Source: Pseudomonas bohemica
Lineage (GTDB): Bacteria; Pseudomonadota; Gammaproteobacteria; Pseudomonadales; Pseudomonadaceae
Direction of reading: 5' to 3'
Assembly (NCBI RefSeq): GCF_002934685.1
Contig: NZ_NKHL01000108.1
Location: forward strand, 82,866-146,865
Length of the DNA stretch: 64,000 nt
A program made the translations under genes and the position numbers. The notes under the pieces were generated by a model. The model searched no databases, was not told the DNA's origin, and saw only the letters and a list, made by a program, of their open reading frames with translations. Position 1 is the first letter of the stretch. Each line of letters starts with the position of its first letter. This document shows, in pieces, positions 45,236 to 55,666 of the stretch.

Positions 45236-46186
45236 CTAGCGATGCGCCACCCCCGGCAGCACGCAGAGCATTTCGTACAGCAGGTTGGCGCCCAACAGCG
45301 AGGTATTGCCGGTGGTGTCGTAAGGCGGGGAAACCTCAACCAGATCGCAACCGATCAGATCCAGGCCCTGGCAACCGCGAATGATCTCAATCGCCTGAAT
45401 GGTGGTCAGCCCGCCGATTTCCGGAGTGCCGGTGCCAGGGGCCCACGCCGGGTCGATGCCGTCGATGTCGAAGCTCAGGTAAACCGGGCCGCCGCCGACT
45501 TTCTCCCGCACTTCAGCCATCAGTGGCGCCAGCGACTTGTGCCAGCACTCTTCGGCCTGCACTACGCGAAAGCCCTGTTTACGGCTCCAGTTGAAGTCTT
45601 CGGCGGTGTAGCCCTGGGCACGCAGACCGATCTGCACGACGCGATCGCAGTCCAGCAGACCTTCTTCCACCGCGCGACGGAACGTGGTGCCATGGGCGAT
45701 CTTCTCGCCGAACATGTGATCGTTGACGTCAGCGTGAGCGTCGATATGAACCAGGCCGACCTTGCCATGTTTCTTGTGGATGGCCCGCAGGATTGGCAGG
45801 GTGATGGTGTGATCGCCGCCCAGCGTCAGCGCAATGATGCCGTGCTCGAGGAAGCCATCGTAGGCCTCTTCGATAATGCGCACCGCATCCAGCAGGTTGA
45901 AGGTATTGATAGCGACGTCGCCGATGTCGGCAACCGACAGCGAGTCGAACGGTGCAGCGCCGGTGGCCATGTTGTAAGGGCGAATCATCACCGATTCGGC
46001 GCGGATCTCACGAGGTCCGAAACGGGTGCCGGCCCGCAACGAGGTGCCGATGTCCAGAGGCACGCCAATGAAGGCGGCATCAAGGCCGGCGGCCGATTGC
46101 AGGTGGGGCAGACGCATCATGGTTGCGATGCCGGCGAAGCGCGGCATTTCGTTGCCGCCCAGTGGTTGGTGGAAAATCTTGTCCAC
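45236..46186 (-). CDS. gbuA: guanidinobutyrase
   Basis: 316-aa ureohydrolase (arginase/agmatinase fold, two manganese ions) converting 4-guanidinobutyrate to 4-aminobutyrate and urea. Metal ligands are in 'GGDHT' near 120 (His), 'HIDAHADVND' near 143 (Asp, His, Asp) and 'SFDIDGIDPAWAPG' near 233 (Asp, Asp). The N-terminus 'DKIFHQPLGGNEMPRFAGI' (core HQPLGGNEMPRF) is typical of GbuA rather than SpeB. The start is GTG (46184-46186) with a GAGG box upstream. Paired with a divergent LysR gene (gbuR type), which activates gbuA in P. aeruginosa. Confidence 0.93.
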   Translation of the reverse strand: MDKIFHQPLGGNEMPRFAGIATMMRLPHLQSAAGLDAAFIGVPLDIGTSLRAGTRFGPREIRAESVMIRPYNMATGAAPFDSLSVADIGDVAINTFNLLDAVRIIEEAYDGFLEHGIIALTLGGDHTITLPILRAIHKKHGKVGLVHIDAHADVNDHMFGEKIAHGTTFRRAVEEGLLDCDRVVQIGLRAQGYTAEDFNWSRKQGFRVVQAEECWHKSLAPLMAEVREKVGGGPVYLSFDIDGIDPAWAPGTGTPEIGGLTTIQAIEIIRGCQGLDLIGCDLVEVSPPYDTTGNTSLLGANLLYEMLCVLPGVAHR

Positions 46187-46280
46187 GGGATTGCCTCATC
46201 GGTGAGTAATTAATAGTTGTAAGCGTGGGGCGGATTCTGCGAACCACGGGGGCCGCGAACAATCGCTGAGGCAAAATACT

Positions 46281-46302
46281 TAGTTCAGAGATTTCTGAAC
46301 TA
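46281..46302. promoter_or_regulatory. 9+9 bp palindrome between gbuA and gbuR, candidate GbuR operator
   Basis: TAGTTCAGA (46281-46289), four bases, TCTGAACTA (46294-46302): nine-base arms, exact inverted repeat. LysR-type regulators bind T-N11-A dyads like this between divergent genes. It lies about 110 bases before the gbuR ATG and about 95 bases upstream of the gbuA start. Which promoter it overlaps is not clear. Confidence 0.6.
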
Positions 46303-46413
46303 TCCGGCAAATCAAGGTAAGCTGCCGCCCATTGCACCTCTGGAGCGTCGTGCTACTGGAAGGTGTTCTGAGGGTGGTTGTTTAAACATGCATGTCGATT
46401 CTTTGGTAGGACC

Positions 46414-47307
46414 ATGGCCAACGCACTACCCGATCTCAAATTGTTGCGCATCTTCGTCTGCGTGGTTCGTCATCAAGGCTTTGCCAGCGCGCAGCAAGAG
46501 CTGAACCTGTCGACGTCGGCCATCAGCACCTACATGAGTCAGCTGGAGTCGGCGCTGGGCATCGTGTTGTGCCATCGCGGTCGTGGCGGCTTCAGCCTGA
46601 CCAGCAAGGGTGAGCTGTTTCATCAGGAAACCCTGCGCCTGCTCGGGGAGCTGGAAGGTTTTGAACTGTACGCCGCCGCGCTCAAGGGCGAGTTGCGCGG
46701 GACGTTGAACCTCGGCGTGCTGGACTCCACGGTCAGCGACCGGGCATTGCCGTTTGCCGAGGTGATCGGCGCCTACAGCGAAGAGCACCCGGCGGTGCAT
46801 CTGCATCTCTCGGTCATGAGCCCTTATGAATTGCAGCTCGGGGTGCTGGACAACCGCCTGGATCTGGCCATCGGTTCGTTTTCCACCCGCATGAACGGGC
46901 TGTTGTATCAGCCGCTGTATCGCGAACAGCACTGGCTGTATTGCAGTAACCGCCACCCGCTGTTCGCCGAACGGCGCATTCCGGAGCCGGTGATCACCCA
47001 GCAGCGCATGGTCGGGCGCGGTTACTGGAGTCAGGCGGAGCTGGCGCGGCATGGTTTCAAGCACAGTGCAGCGACCGTGGAAAGTATGGAGGCGCAGCTG
47101 ATCCTGGTGCTTTCAGGGGCCTATATCGGCTATTTGCCCGAGCACTATGCGCAATCGTGGGTCGATTCGGGACACTTGCGGGTGCTGCTGCCCGCCACCT
47201 TCGGTTATCAGGCGCCGTTTTCGATGATCCTGCGTCGCGGGCGCAGTCGCGAACCGTTGATTCAGACCTTCCGCGATCTGCTCAAAGCTCAGCTCAACCC
47301 GCTCTAG
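46414..47307 (+). CDS. gbuR: LysR-family transcriptional regulator GbuR
   Basis: 297-aa LysR-type regulator. N-terminal winged helix (about 5-65): 'LKLLRIFVCVVRHQGFASAQQELNLSTSAIS' region (core QGFASAQQELNLS) as helix-turn-helix. Effector domain (about 90-295) with 'LNLGVLDSTVSDRALPFAEV' near 98 (core LGVLDSTVSD). The ATG at 46414 is used. Divergent from gbuA with 227 bases between, which is the gbuR-gbuA arrangement of P. aeruginosa; the substrate 4-guanidinobutyrate as inducer follows from that. Confidence 0.88.
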   Translation: MANALPDLKLLRIFVCVVRHQGFASAQQELNLSTSAISTYMSQLESALGIVLCHRGRGGFSLTSKGELFHQETLRLLGELEGFELYAAALKGELRGTLNLGVLDSTVSDRALPFAEVIGAYSEEHPAVHLHLSVMSPYELQLGVLDNRLDLAIGSFSTRMNGLLYQPLYREQHWLYCSNRHPLFAERRIPEPVITQQRMVGRGYWSQAELARHGFKHSAATVESMEAQLILVLSGAYIGYLPEHYAQSWVDSGHLRVLLPATFGYQAPFSMILRRGRSREPLIQTFRDLLKAQLNPL

Positions 47308-47318
47308 GAGGCTCGACC

Positions 47319-47909
47319 ATGCCACGTTCCCGTTGTGAACGCTGTCATCGCCCGGAAGGTCACTGCCTGTGTGGGTTGATCCCACAGCTCGATAGCCGTA
47401 CCCGCGTGCTGATTCTGCAGCACCCGAGCGAGGTCAATCACGCGCTGAACACTGCTCGCCTGGCAGCGTTGGGGCTCAGTAACGCGCAGTTGGTGGTCGG
47501 CGAGGTGTTCGAGGATCTGGCGCAATTGCTCGAGGTGCCGGATTGCCAGGCCATGTTGTTGTTTCCGGGAGAGGGGGCTATCACGCTCACCGAGCAAGGT
47601 GCAGAGTCGCGGCCGATCCTGCTGGTGGTTCCCGACGGCACCTGGCGCAAGGCACGCAAGCTGCTGCACCTCAATCCGCTGTTGGCAGAGTTGCCCAGAG
47701 TGACGCTGCAAAACGCGCCGACATCCCGCTATCGACTGCGCAAGGCACCGGGACCGGATGCATTATCGACACTGGAAGCCATCGCCCATGCGTTGCAGAC
47801 CCTCGAGCCGGATCGCGCCTTCGAGGCGTTGCTGCGCCCTTTCGATGCCTTGGTCGAGGGGCAGATTGCGGCGATGGGCGAGGAAACGTTTCGCCGCAAC
47901 CATTGCTGA
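47319..47909 (+). CDS. tapT: tRNA-uridine aminocarboxypropyltransferase (DTW domain)
   Basis: 196-aa DTW-domain protein (YfiP/TapT type) that makes acp3U in tRNA from SAM. N-terminal Cys cluster 'CERCHRPEGHCLCGL' (about 6-20) is probably a zinc site. The DTW motif is in 'VVPDGTWRKARKLLHLNP' near 105 (core DGTWRKA), and 'SRYRLRKAPGPDALSTLEA' near 133 (core YRLRKAPGPDALST) follows. The ATG at 47319 has GGAGG about eight bases upstream. A short gap of 11 bases follows gbuR, so both may share a transcript, though no functional link is evident. Confidence 0.9.
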   Translation: MPRSRCERCHRPEGHCLCGLIPQLDSRTRVLILQHPSEVNHALNTARLAALGLSNAQLVVGEVFEDLAQLLEVPDCQAMLLFPGEGAITLTEQGAESRPILLVVPDGTWRKARKLLHLNPLLAELPRVTLQNAPTSRYRLRKAPGPDALSTLEAIAHALQTLEPDRAFEALLRPFDALVEGQIAAMGEETFRRNHC

Positions 47910-47924
47910 GATTCAGCCTGTACG

Positions 47925-48146
47925 TCAGCCGTTCAGCGAAGTAGGTGGCTCGTCCGATGAAGCTTTGCCAGCCTGCATGCGGCGGATATAGGCGTCGGTT
48001 TCCCGCTCGGCGTCCTCCTTGGTATAGAAAGGGCCTTCGAGGGTGTTTTCACGGGTGCTGAAGAAATACAGACCATTGACGCGGGAGACGCGGTCGCTGC
48101 GAAACCGCAGGGCGGTCTGGGGGTCTTGCTCACGCTTGCTCAACAT
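47925..48146 (-). CDS. small conserved hypothetical protein (DUF6316-like)
   Basis: 73-aa basic-acidic protein. 'RFRSDRVSRVNGLYFFSTRE' (core VNGLYFFSTRE) and 'GPFYTKEDAERETDAYIRR' (core GPFYTKEDAERE) form a strand-helix pattern like that of small Pseudomonas proteins of the DUF6316 type. This identification is tentative. It converges with tapT. No function assigned. Confidence 0.6.
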   Translation of the reverse strand: MLSKREQDPQTALRFRSDRVSRVNGLYFFSTRENTLEGPFYTKEDAERETDAYIRRMQAGKASSDEPPTSLNG

Positions 48147-48533
48147 AGCCTTCTCCGGTCTTGGGAGTTCAGGTGGGAAAGGATTCAGGACGGCTTAACC
48201 GAGAACAACAGTCCGATGACTTTTCCACAGCGTGAGACGGAAAAGCTGGCTGGACGTTCGATACTTTACTCCAAACTTTGACGGCACATAACGGTAGGCG
48301 CGCGAATGCGGGGTGTCAGGCAAGATGCATTGGTGGCCACCGCCTTCGCTGCCGTCGTAACCTCTAGCGTCTTCCACAGGTTCGTGGCGGGTCCAGAGGC
48401 TTGCGACCGGCATCGCACCTGTGGAAGCTGCTGGAGCCGTGCGACTGCCGCGAATGCGGTGGGGCCAACCAGAAAATGAACCCATTGACCCACCGCTTTC
48501 GCCAGCAAGCCAGCCCCTACAGGACGACATCCA
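48147..48533. other. gene-free stretch with an 11-bp inverted repeat and a variant REP
   Basis: About 387 bases. CTTCCACAGGT (48371-48381) and ACCTGTGGAAG (48417-48427) are exact inverted arms 35 bases apart. A third REP flavour appears at about 48497-48521 (TTCGCCAGCAAGCCAGCCCCTACAG). No gene-like ORF. Confidence 0.55.
48497..48522. repeat. single REP element of a third flavour
   Basis: Read on the minus strand: CTGTAGGGGCTGGCTTGCTG then GCGAAAG. The core GGCTTGCTGGCGAA differs from the GAGCTTGCTC and GCGCTTGCCCGCGA cores elsewhere. A single copy is seen in the window. Confidence 0.55.
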
Positions 48534-49140
48534 TCAGCGCTTGCCCAGGGCCTCCGCCTGATGAATCCACTGTTGACGCTGTTCCTCGGTCGAGGTACGG
48601 ACCGGGGAGAACTCCGTCAGGCGCGTGGTCTTGATCCCGCAGAACGCCATAATGGTCCTCTTCATCTGCCGATGTGCAGGTGCCTTGAACACCCAGCGGA
48701 AGTAGCGCGAGGGCGTGTCCAGGGTCACCAGCAATTCCGCGGTCCTGCCCTTGAGCAGTTCGTTGGAAGGGTGGTGACGACCGTGGGCCTTGAACGCGAA
48801 ACCGGGCATGAACACCCGATCGAAGAAGCCGCTGAGCAGGGTCGGCAAGCCGCCCCACCAGACTGGATAAACGAACACCAGATGCTGCGCCCAGTGGATT
48901 TCCCGCTGAGCTTCCAGCAAGTCATGCTCCAGTGTCTGGCTCGATTCATAGCCGCCGCGCAGCACCGGGTCGAATTCCAGTTCTTCCAGTTTCAGCACCC
49001 GCACCACATGGCCCTGACTGCGCGCGCCTTGGGCATACGCTTCGCCCAGCGCGTGACAGAGGCTGACGGTCTTCGGCGAACCGATGACCATCAGAATGCG
49101 TTTGCCATACCCTTCCAGTGGGGTGGCGCCGCTGATCGGC

Positions 49141-49148
<8 letters not shown>
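48534..49148 (-). CDS. NAD(P)H-dependent oxidoreductase / NAD(P)H dehydrogenase (quinone), flavodoxin-like
   Basis: 204-aa flavoprotein of the NQO1/MdaB-like family. '[19 protein letters not shown]' near 13 (core [14 protein letters not shown]) binds the FMN/FAD phosphate; '[25 protein letters not shown]' near 83 (core [11 protein letters not shown]) is the family signature. The ATG at 49146-49148 is inside the end of fumC (eight-base overlap), which supports translational coupling. Likely two-electron reduction of quinones. In P. aeruginosa this position after fumC1 is held by a superoxide dismutase locus, which is not here. Confidence 0.86.
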
Positions 49149-50535
<1,387 letters not shown>

Positions 50536-50795
50536 TGGACTCACTCCTTAAGGTCGAATAGCGCAGTTTAGTACCCGGCAAGCGAGTTCGGTTCCCGGTA
50601 ATGGCTGCGCGGCAGGAAGATGCGCGCTCAGTGTGCGACAAAAATACCAATGTGGAAGTGAAACCTTCATGGCATGTCATTGTCATGCGGCGACGATTTA
50701 ACCGCTCGTAGCGCCGGGGGTTGAGCGCAGGGCAAAAAGGGGCGCAGAATGGCCGGCCTCGGGGTTCAGCCTCGCCTGCTAGATAAGGAAACTCG

Positions 50796-51329
50796 ATGAC
50801 CCGTCTTCGTGCCATCTGTGCTGCGGTCGCTCTGGTATGCGCCAGCGGCCAGGCTCTTGCCGCCACCGCCAGCCATGAAGCCAGTGCTGTAGCGTTCCTC
50901 AAACTGGCTCACGCCGATCAGTTGGGTGCGCCGATTTACATGCAAGCGCAGCAAATGTTCGCCCAGCGTTTTGCTGAAACCAAAGCGCCCGATTCCAAAA
51001 AAGCGGTGCTGGAAAAATACCAGGCTCAGGCCAACGCCACCCTGGACAAAGCGATTGGCTGGGACAAGCTGCAACCTGACATGGTCAAGCTGTACACCGA
51101 TAACTTCAGCGAACAGGAGCTGAAGGATCTGGTGGCTTTCTATCAATCCCCACTGGGCAAGAAAGTCCAGGCGAAGATGCCGCAGATCAGCCAGCAATCG
51201 TTCCAGATGACTCAGGAGAAGCTGCAACCGGCAGTGCCTGCAGTCACCAAGCTGCTTGAGTCAATGACCAACGAACTCGTCCCGGCTGGCACCAAAGGTG
51301 CCCCTGCTGCGCCCGCCAAGAAACCGTAA
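50796..51329 (+). CDS. DUF2059 domain-containing exported protein
   Basis: 177-aa protein with a signal peptide (MTRLRAICAAVALVCASGQALA, cut after A-L-A). The mature part is helical and has the DUF2059 core 'LYTDNFSEQELKDLVAFYQSPLGKKV' near 108 (shown cores: NFSEQELKDL and FYQSPLGKK). Periplasmic location is expected; function unknown. The C-terminus is Pro/Ala/Lys-rich. It is divergent from fumC and followed by a bolA-like gene 28 bases later, so those two may be one unit. Confidence 0.87.
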   Translation: MTRLRAICAAVALVCASGQALAATASHEASAVAFLKLAHADQLGAPIYMQAQQMFAQRFAETKAPDSKKAVLEKYQAQANATLDKAIGWDKLQPDMVKLYTDNFSEQELKDLVAFYQSPLGKKVQAKMPQISQQSFQMTQEKLQPAVPAVTKLLESMTNELVPAGTKGAPAAPAKKP

Positions 51330-51357
51330 ATTCCAGAAGCCATGAGCGAAGCCTGAC

Positions 51358-51654
51358 ATGAGCATGCAACAGCGAATCGAATCCGCGTTGGCGGTCTTTC
51401 AGCCTGAGTACCTGCAGGTACTCAATGAAAGCCACATGCACAGTCGCGGTGCCGACACCCACTACAAGGCTGTGGTGGTCAGCGAACAATTCGCCGGCCT
51501 CAACGCCGTCAAGCGCCACCAGAAGGTCTACGGCCTGTTAGGTGGCCTGATGGGTGAGTTTCATGCGCTGGCATTGCACACCTACACCCCGGAAGAATGG
51601 TCGAAACTGGGCACAGCGCCCGCGTCACCGACCTGTGCCGGGGGGCATGATTGA
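51358..51654 (+). CDS. BolA family protein
   Basis: 98-aa BolA-like protein. 'LNESHMHSRGADTHYKAVVVSEQFAGLNAVKRHQKVYG' shows the family pattern; short cores are 'ESHMHSRG', with the conserved His, and 'RHQKVYGLLG' near 55. Members bind [2Fe-2S] with monothiol glutaredoxins and influence cell shape and iron-sulfur handling. The start may be ATG 51358 or ATG two codons later; I use the first. Located between the DUF2059 gene and trhO. Confidence 0.9.
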   Translation: MSMQQRIESALAVFQPEYLQVLNESHMHSRGADTHYKAVVVSEQFAGLNAVKRHQKVYGLLGGLMGEFHALALHTYTPEEWSKLGTAPASPTCAGGHD

Positions 51655-51678
51655 GACGAATCAGGCCTGCACGATCCC

Positions 51679-51763
51679 GTAGGAGCGCGCTTGCCCGCGA
51701 AGGCGGAATGTCAGTCGACTCGTAGGTCGCAGGCAGATTGCATCGCGGCCAAGCGCTCTTACC
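51679..51763. repeat. REP element with degenerate inverted partner
   Basis: GTAGGAGCGCGCTTGCCCGCGAAGG (51679-51703) is a clean copy; the partner near 51740-51762 (CATCGCGGCCAAGCGCTCTTA) is worn. It lies between the bolA-like gene and trhO. Confidence 0.65.
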
Positions 51764-51935
51764 GTGCAGACCTCTTGCATTTCTTGATCTGCATCAATCC
51801 CCCACTCATCAACCACCCTGTCTGCCCGCGGCCGATTTTTGCTAGAATCCGCGCCGCGTTGCCGGGTCGGCACGCTTTTATCTGAATCATTCATCCGGTA
51901 GGCCCTTTGCGAGGGTCACCACCTGGAGACGCAAC

Positions 51936-52922
51936 ATGACCCAAACCGCACCCATCGTCGTCGCGGCGCTGTACAAATTCGTCACCCTTTCGGACTACGT
52001 CGAGATGCGCGAACCGTTGCTCAAGGCCATGGTCGACAACGGCATCAAGGGTACCCTGCTGATCGCCGAAGAGGGCATTAACGGCACGGTTTCCGGCAGC
52101 CGCGAAGGCATCGACGGGCTGATGGCCTGGCTCAAGAACGACCCACGCATGGACGACATCGACCACAAGGAGTCCTACTGCGACGAGCAACCGTTCTACC
52201 GCACCAAGGTCAAGCTCAAGAAAGAGATCGTGACCCTGGGCGTCGAGGGCGTGGACCCGAACAAGGCCGTCGGCACTTATGTCGAGCCACAGGACTGGAA
52301 CGCGCTGATCACCGATCCTGAAGTGCTGTTGATCGATACGCGCAACGACTACGAAGTCTCCATCGGTACCTTCGAGGGCGCCATCGACCCCAAGACCACG
52401 ACCTTCCGCGAGTTTCCCGAGTACATCAAGGCCAACTTCGATCCGGCCAAACACAAGAAGGTCGCAATGTTCTGCACCGGCGGCATTCGCTGTGAAAAAG
52501 CCTCGAGCTACATGCTTGGCGAAGGCTTCGAAGAGGTTTACCACCTCAAGGGCGGCATCCTCAAATACCTGGAGGAAGTGCCCCAGGAAGAAAGTCAGTG
52601 GCGTGGCGACTGCTTCGTGTTCGACAATCGCGTGACCGTGCGCCATGACCTGAGTGAAGGCGACTACGATCAATGCCACGCTTGCCGCACGCCGATCAGC
52701 GTCGATGATCGTGCCAGCGAGCACTACTCGCCAGGCGTCAGCTGCCCGCATTGCTGGGATTCGCTGAGCGAGAAGACCCGCCGCAGCGCCATCGACCGGC
52801 AGAAGCAGATCGAACTGGCCAAGGCGCGCAATGAGCCACATCCGATCGGTCGCAACTACCGTTTGCTCGACGGCCAATCCAGCGTGCAGCAGGCTGAAGA
52901 AATCCAGACCTTTGAGGCTTGA
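51936..52922 (+). CDS. trhO: tRNA uridine(34) hydroxylase (rhodanese family)
   Basis: 328-aa YceA/TrhO protein that makes 5-hydroxyuridine at the wobble base of some tRNAs. N-terminal acylphosphatase-like domain (about 5-95, '[21 protein letters not shown]' core [10 protein letters not shown]). A rhodanese domain follows (about 125-220) with the active Cys in '[17 protein letters not shown]' (core [10 protein letters not shown]), two Cys as in the family. The C-terminal part has 'CHACRTPI' and 'CPHCWDSL' Cys pairs (about 250-280), likely zinc-binding. ATG at 51936. Confidence 0.93.
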   Translation: MTQTAPIVVAALYKFVTLSDYVEMREPLLKAMVDNGIKGTLLIAEEGINGTVSGSREGIDGLMAWLKNDPRMDDIDHKESYCDEQPFYRTKVKLKKEIVTLGVEGVDPNKAVGTYVEPQDWNALITDPEVLLIDTRNDYEVSIGTFEGAIDPKTTTFREFPEYIKANFDPAKHKKVAMFCTGGIRCEKASSYMLGEGFEEVYHLKGGILKYLEEVPQEESQWRGDCFVFDNRVTVRHDLSEGDYDQCHACRTPISVDDRASEHYSPGVSCPHCWDSLSEKTRRSAIDRQKQIELAKARNEPHPIGRNYRLLDGQSSVQQAEEIQTFEA

Positions 52923-52925
52923 ACC

Positions 52926-53561
52926 ATGAACGCCCGCCTGCTCTATGTGATGGACCCGATGTGTTCATGGTGCTGGGGCTTCGCGTCCGTGGCCGACGCA
53001 TTGGTCGAGCAGGCGAGGGCAGCGGGGCTGCCACTGCATCTGGTGATGGGCGGACTGCGTACCGGCAGCGGCGCTGCGCTGGAGCCGACCACCAAGCGCT
53101 ATATCCTCGAACACTGGCACGCGGTGCAGGACACCACGGGGCAGTCGTTCAAGTTCGAAGACGCCCTGCCTGACGGTTTTGTCTACGACACCGAGCCTGC
53201 CTGCCGCGCCATCGTGGCTGCGCGCAGTCTGGCGCCGGACATCGTCTGGAAACTGGTCAGGGAAATTCAACAAGCGTTTTACCTGCAAGGCCGTGACACG
53301 ACCAGCGCCTCGGTGCTGGTCGAACTTGCTGAGAACGCCGGACTCCCACGCATCGAATTCGCCGAAGCGTTCGACAGCGCCGAACAGCACGCCGCCACCG
53401 CTTCGGACTTTTCCTGGGTGCAGGACCTTGGCATCGCCGGCTTTCCCACGTTGCTCGCCGAGCGCAAGGGCCAACTGGCCTTGTTGACCAATGGCTATCA
53501 GCCTCTGGAAGAACTGGCGCCTTTGCTCAGCCGTTGGCTGGAGCGCGCAGCCAGTGCGTGA
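52926..53561 (+). CDS. DsbA-family / FrnE-like thioredoxin-fold protein
   Basis: 211-aa cytoplasmic protein with a thioredoxin fold and helical insertion (DsbA-like). Redox motif CSWC in 'MDPMCSWCWGFAS' (about 10-22). The cis-Pro is in 'IAGFPTLLAER' near 170. No signal peptide, so it is intracellular, unlike DsbA itself; relatives include FrnE and protein-disulfide or glutathione-linked isomerases such as 2-hydroxychromene-2-carboxylate isomerase types. It starts four bases after trhO and overlaps the start of the ABC exporter gene. Confidence 0.86.
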   Translation: MNARLLYVMDPMCSWCWGFASVADALVEQARAAGLPLHLVMGGLRTGSGAALEPTTKRYILEHWHAVQDTTGQSFKFEDALPDGFVYDTEPACRAIVAARSLAPDIVWKLVREIQQAFYLQGRDTTSASVLVELAENAGLPRIEFAEAFDSAEQHAATASDFSWVQDLGIAGFPTLLAERKGQLALLTNGYQPLEELAPLLSRWLERAASA

Positions 53562-55395
53562 TCCGGTCGATATAGAAGCTTCAAACAGAACCCCTGCCGA
53601 CAACCTGCTCGCGCGCGTCGATCGTCTCGACTGGGCGCAGATTCGCAAGCTTGCGCTGCACCACCGCAAATCCTTGTGGGTCGCCAATGGCATTGCCGTA
53701 CTGGCGGTGCTGTGTTCAGTACCGATTCCCTTGCTGCTGCCGTTGCTAGTCGATGAAGTGTTGCTGGGCAAGGGCGATTCCGCGCTGCTGTTCATGAACA
53801 ACTTTCTGCCGGCAAGCTTGCACAAGCCGGTGGGTTATATCGGCCTGATGCTGGTGGTCACGCTGTGTCTGCGGCTCGGTGCCTTGCTGTTCAACGTGTT
53901 ACAAGCACGTTTGTTCGCCGGGCTTTCGAAGGACATCGTCTATCGCATCCGCGTTCGCCTGATCGAGCGCCTCAAGCGCATTTCCGTTGGGGAATATGAA
54001 AGCCTGGGCAGCGGCACTGTGACGGCGCATCTGGTGACTGATCTGGACACGCTGGACAAGTTCGTCGGCGAAACCCTGGGCAAGTTTCTGGTAGCGATGC
54101 TGACGCTGACCGGCACGGCGGCGATTCTGGTGTGGATGCATTGGCAACTGGCGATGCTGATCCTGCTGTTCAACCCGCCGGTGATCTACGCAACGGTCAA
54201 ACTCGGCAAGCGCGTCAAACACCTCAAGAAACTCGAGAACGACAGCACCTCGCGCTTTACCCAGGCGCTGACCGAAACCCTGGACGCGATCCAGGAGATC
54301 CGTGCCGGAAACCGCCAGGGTTATTTCCTCGGTCTGCTCGGCGGACGGGCCAGGGAAGTGCGGGACTATGCCGTGTCGTCGCAATGGAAAAGCGACGCCT
54401 CGGGCCGTGCCAGCGGCCTGTTGTTCCAGTTCGGCATCGACATATTCCGTGCGGCGGCGATGCTCACGGTGTTGTTTTCCGACCTGTCCATCGGCCACAT
54501 GCTCGCGGTGTTCAGCTACCTGTGGTTCATGATCGGCCCGGTGGAGCAACTGCTGAACCTGCAATACGCCTTCTATGCCGCAGGCGGAGCGCTGACCCGG
54601 ATCAACGAGTTGCTGGCTCGCGCCGACGAGCCGCAGTACGAGGGGGGCGTCAATCCTTTCGTTGGCCGCGAAACCGTGAGCATCGATGTGCGCGGCCTGT
54701 GTTTCGGCTACAACGAAGAGTTGGTGCTCAACCACCTGGATCTGTCCATCACACCAGGGGAAAAAGTCGCGATCGTCGGTGCCAGTGGCGGTGGCAAGAG
54801 CACGCTGGTGCAACTGTTACTTGGCCTTTACAGCGCCCGGGCCGGAAGCATTCGCTTCGGCGGCGCGAGCCTGGAAGAAATCGGCCTTGAGACCGTGCGC
54901 GAAAACGTTGCGGTCGTGCTGCAACATCCCGCGTTGTTCAATGACACCGTCCGCGCCAACCTTTCCATGGGCCGCGAACGAACCGACGAGGCCTGTTGGC
55001 AGGCGCTGCATATCGCTCAACTGGAGGCCACGATTCGCGCCTTGCCGCACGGGCTGGACAGCGTCGTCGGACGCTCCGGCGTGCGTTTGTCGGGCGGTCA
55101 GCGGCAGCGACTGGCGATCGCGCGGATGGTCCTGGCCGATCCCAAGGTCGTCATTCTTGATGAGGCCACTTCGGCCCTGGACGCTGCCACCGAGTACAGC
55201 TTGCATCAAGCGCTGAATCGTTTCCTCAGCGGCCGCACCACGCTGATCATCGCCCACCGCCTCTCGGCAGTGAAACAAGCCGACCGCGTTCTGGTCTTCG
55301 ATGGCGGCAGCATTGCCGAAGATGGCGATCACCAGCAGCTCATCGCCGACGGCGGCCTCTATGCACGCCTTTATGGTCATCTGCAACAGCTCTGA
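53554..55395 (+). CDS. ABC transporter ATP-binding protein/permease (exporter, type IV half-transporter)
   Basis: 613-aa fused membrane and ATPase protein. Membrane domain (about 45-315) with about six helices ('IAVLAVLCSVPIPLLLPLLVDEV' region core VLCSVPIPLLLPL near 50). ATPase domain (about 365-600): Walker A 'GASGGGKST' near 411, signature 'LSGGQRQRLAI' near 515, Walker B 'VVILDEATSALD' near 533, H-loop His in 'IIAHRLSAV' near 569. The GTG at 53554 is chosen; the upstream open frame lies in the DsbA-like gene. MsbA-like; the exported substrate is not known. Confidence 0.86.
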   Translation: MRDPVDIEASNRTPADNLLARVDRLDWAQIRKLALHHRKSLWVANGIAVLAVLCSVPIPLLLPLLVDEVLLGKGDSALLFMNNFLPASLHKPVGYIGLMLVVTLCLRLGALLFNVLQARLFAGLSKDIVYRIRVRLIERLKRISVGEYESLGSGTVTAHLVTDLDTLDKFVGETLGKFLVAMLTLTGTAAILVWMHWQLAMLILLFNPPVIYATVKLGKRVKHLKKLENDSTSRFTQALTETLDAIQEIRAGNRQGYFLGLLGGRAREVRDYAVSSQWKSDASGRASGLLFQFGIDIFRAAAMLTVLFSDLSIGHMLAVFSYLWFMIGPVEQLLNLQYAFYAAGGALTRINELLARADEPQYEGGVNPFVGRETVSIDVRGLCFGYNEELVLNHLDLSITPGEKVAIVGASGGGKSTLVQLLLGLYSARAGSIRFGGASLEEIGLETVRENVAVVLQHPALFNDTVRANLSMGRERTDEACWQALHIAQLEATIRALPHGLDSVVGRSGVRLSGGQRQRLAIARMVLADPKVVILDEATSALDAATEYSLHQALNRFLSGRTTLIIAHRLSAVKQADRVLVFDGGSIAEDGDHQQLIADGGLYARLYGHLQQL

Positions 55396-55666
55396 TACAG
55401 CTTGTCGGTTTTTTGCAGATCCGGTCTCAAATGGCGTATCGCCAGTGGAACACGTCAATTCTTGGGCTATGCTTGAGCCGGATCGCCAAGGAAAGCGGAA
55501 AAGCGTCATATTTACGTCTTTGCTTCGTATGACGGCGCTCGAATTGCTGTACAAAGGTGTGAGAAGAATCCCGCTGCATCGTGGAAATTAGCCGAGTCCC
55601 TTGGTTTGAGGAAGGTTTCTTGAATCGGGGAAGGGTGTATCTGGCAGTGCTGATGAAAGGGACACC

